Part shown: positions 15,521 to 16,452 of the stretch, one piece after another
Position numbering within the stretch: position 1 is the stretch's first letter
How the letters are laid out: each line of letters starts with the position of its first letter
The notes under the pieces: model-generated
Databases searched by the model: none
Seen by the model: only the letters and a program-made list of their open reading frames with translations
Told to the model about the DNA's origin: nothing
Source: Acholeplasmataceae bacterium
GTDB taxonomy: Bacteria; Bacillota_I; Bacilli_A; Acholeplasmatales; Acholeplasmataceae
Direction: 5' to 3'
NCBI GenBank assembly: GCA_030656435.1
Contig: JAUSOA010000120.1
Coordinates: 1 to 16,452, forward strand
DNA length: 16,452 nt
Translations under genes and position numbers: made by a program

Positions 15521-16452
15521 TTGTTATATATTAATTTTTTTTCATATTTCTGTTTTATACGAATTACACTGTCAGTTCTTGGGGTTTTGTCATATTCTTT
15601 AATAATGGCTGGGGTACTTTGGCCAGTAAATTCTCCGATTTCTTCAAAAGAATAACCCCGACTTTTTAAGTTAGTTATAAAACTTCGTCTGCCAGTATGA
15701 GTTCCTACCATTTTCCACTTTTCCTTTTCAATTTTTTCTGTTCTTCCCCCTATTGTGATAAACCAACTTGAAGTTTTTTCAAACCCATTAATATACTTAC
15801 ATATCTTCTGTACATATGTGCGTATAGTGTTGTCGGATAGTCTTGGTAATTGATAATTGTATTTTTCAAATATAAACTGTAATTCACTCCAAATAGCAGG
15901 AGTATAAGATATTGAGCCAGTTTTTTTTGTTGGTTTTATTAAAACTTTTTCTTTTTTACCATTAAGGTTTTTGTATTGAAAATCCTTTTCCGATAAGCCG
16001 CTGTTAAAATCAGAAACCCGCAATCCTGTATAACAACCAACTAAGAACAAATCTTTTGCTTTATCATGAGTTGGATTTAACCCAACCTTTGTCGTATTAA
16101 AATTAAATATTTCATTTAGCTCATGTACATTAAGTGCAATGTGTATGTTTCCGTATCCTTTTTGTTCTTTGGGGCGAGCAAACCATTTTTCATTATAATT
16201 TTTATTTTTACTAATATCTTTTTCAACTGCAAGACCCATTAAAAATTTTAAGTTCTTAATATAATTGCTTATTGATCCTGGTTGTAAATCTTTTTTTTCG
16301 CGAAATATTTCTTCTCCATTATCATCTATATCCTTTATTATCTGTTTGTTGGTTAAAAATTGCATGAAATGATTATACCAATCTTTATCTATTTGAGAAA
16401 ATGTTGTATTAGGCTTAAACGCCTTTATCATTTTAGCTAAATATTTGTATTT
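15517..16452 (-). CDS. Tyrosine recombinase, 5' end beyond window
   Basis: The frame stays open through the right edge: before the Met at 16431 it reads K-Y-K-Y-L-A-K without a stop. The N-terminal arm-binding region therefore lies outside, and about 100 residues may be missing compared with the usual 400. Residues numbered from that Met show a SAM-like core-binding domain (1-90) and a catalytic domain with Arg138 in GCYTGLR, Lys169/170 in the beta-hairpin TKKT, His245-x-x-Arg248 in THTGRR, and the nucleophile Tyr280 in EYDK. The sixth catalytic position, usually GH, is GQ here (Gln271). The family catalyses site-specific integration, excision or inversion of DNA. It is coupled to the HTH gene by a 4-bp overlap. 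Confidence 0.9.
   Translation of the reverse strand, partial: KYKYLAKMIKAFKPNTTFSQIDKDWYNHFMQFLTNKQIIKDIDDNGEEIFREKKDLQPGSISNYIKNLKFLMGLAVEKDISKNKNYNEKWFARPKEQKGYGNIHIALNVHELNEIFNFNTTKVGLNPTHDKAKDLFLVGCYTGLRVSDFNSGLSEKDFQYKNLNGKKEKVLIKPTKKTGSISYTPAIWSELQFIFEKYNYQLPRLSDNTIRTYVQKICKYINGFEKTSSWFITIGGRTEKIEKEKWKMVGTHTGRRSFITNLKSRGYSFEEIGEFTGQSTPAIIKEYDKTPRTDSVIRIKQKYEKKLIYNK

Overview
This AT-rich window looks like accessory DNA from a member of the Bacteroidota. The evidence is lipoprotein signal peptides of the MKK...SC type, starts that mostly lack a Shine-Dalgarno sequence, TAnnTTTG-like promoter boxes, and a tyrosine recombinase with the SAM-like core-binding domain typical of that phylum. 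No rRNA, tRNA or CRISPR array was seen. TGA ends several genes (hsdM, the recombinase), so the standard bacterial code applies.

Left part (1-5482, + strand): cell-envelope and small accessory genes. In order they are an OB-fold lipoprotein, a tail-anchored protein, a GRAM/PH-like plus SHOCT protein, a tight three-gene unit (PsbP/Mog1-like lipoprotein, two-helix membrane peptide, six-helix membrane protein), a small outer-membrane beta-barrel, and a SLOG/DprA-like Rossmann protein similar to phage-encoded forms. Most spacers are long, so these look like individually acquired genes.

Middle part (5635-7375, - strand): a small membrane protein, a hypothetical protein, and a gene interrupted by a single in-frame TGA. 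The TGA lies where the second cysteine of a CxxC-x10-CxxC zinc ribbon is expected, and the same frame then stays open for another 77 codons.

Right part (7615-14356, - strand): a complete type I restriction-modification locus in the order hsdM, hsdS, a membrane-anchored protein of unknown function, hsdR. All key motifs are present: DPTCGSAS and NPPF in HsdM, two target-recognition domains in HsdS, and the D-ExK nuclease plus SF2 helicase motifs in HsdR. HsdM and HsdS would form the methyltransferase, and HsdR adds translocation and cleavage.

Right edge (14357-16452): a 444-bp gene-free stretch with palindromes and an 11-bp direct repeat, then an HTH protein and a tyrosine recombinase joined by an ATGA overlap. 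The recombinase is cut by the window edge. This pair suggests that the locus sits on an integrative element or island. I did not find a convincing novel multi-gene system. The best leads are the TGA-interrupted zinc-ribbon gene, the unknown membrane gene inside the type I locus, and the repeat cluster beside the recombinase operon.
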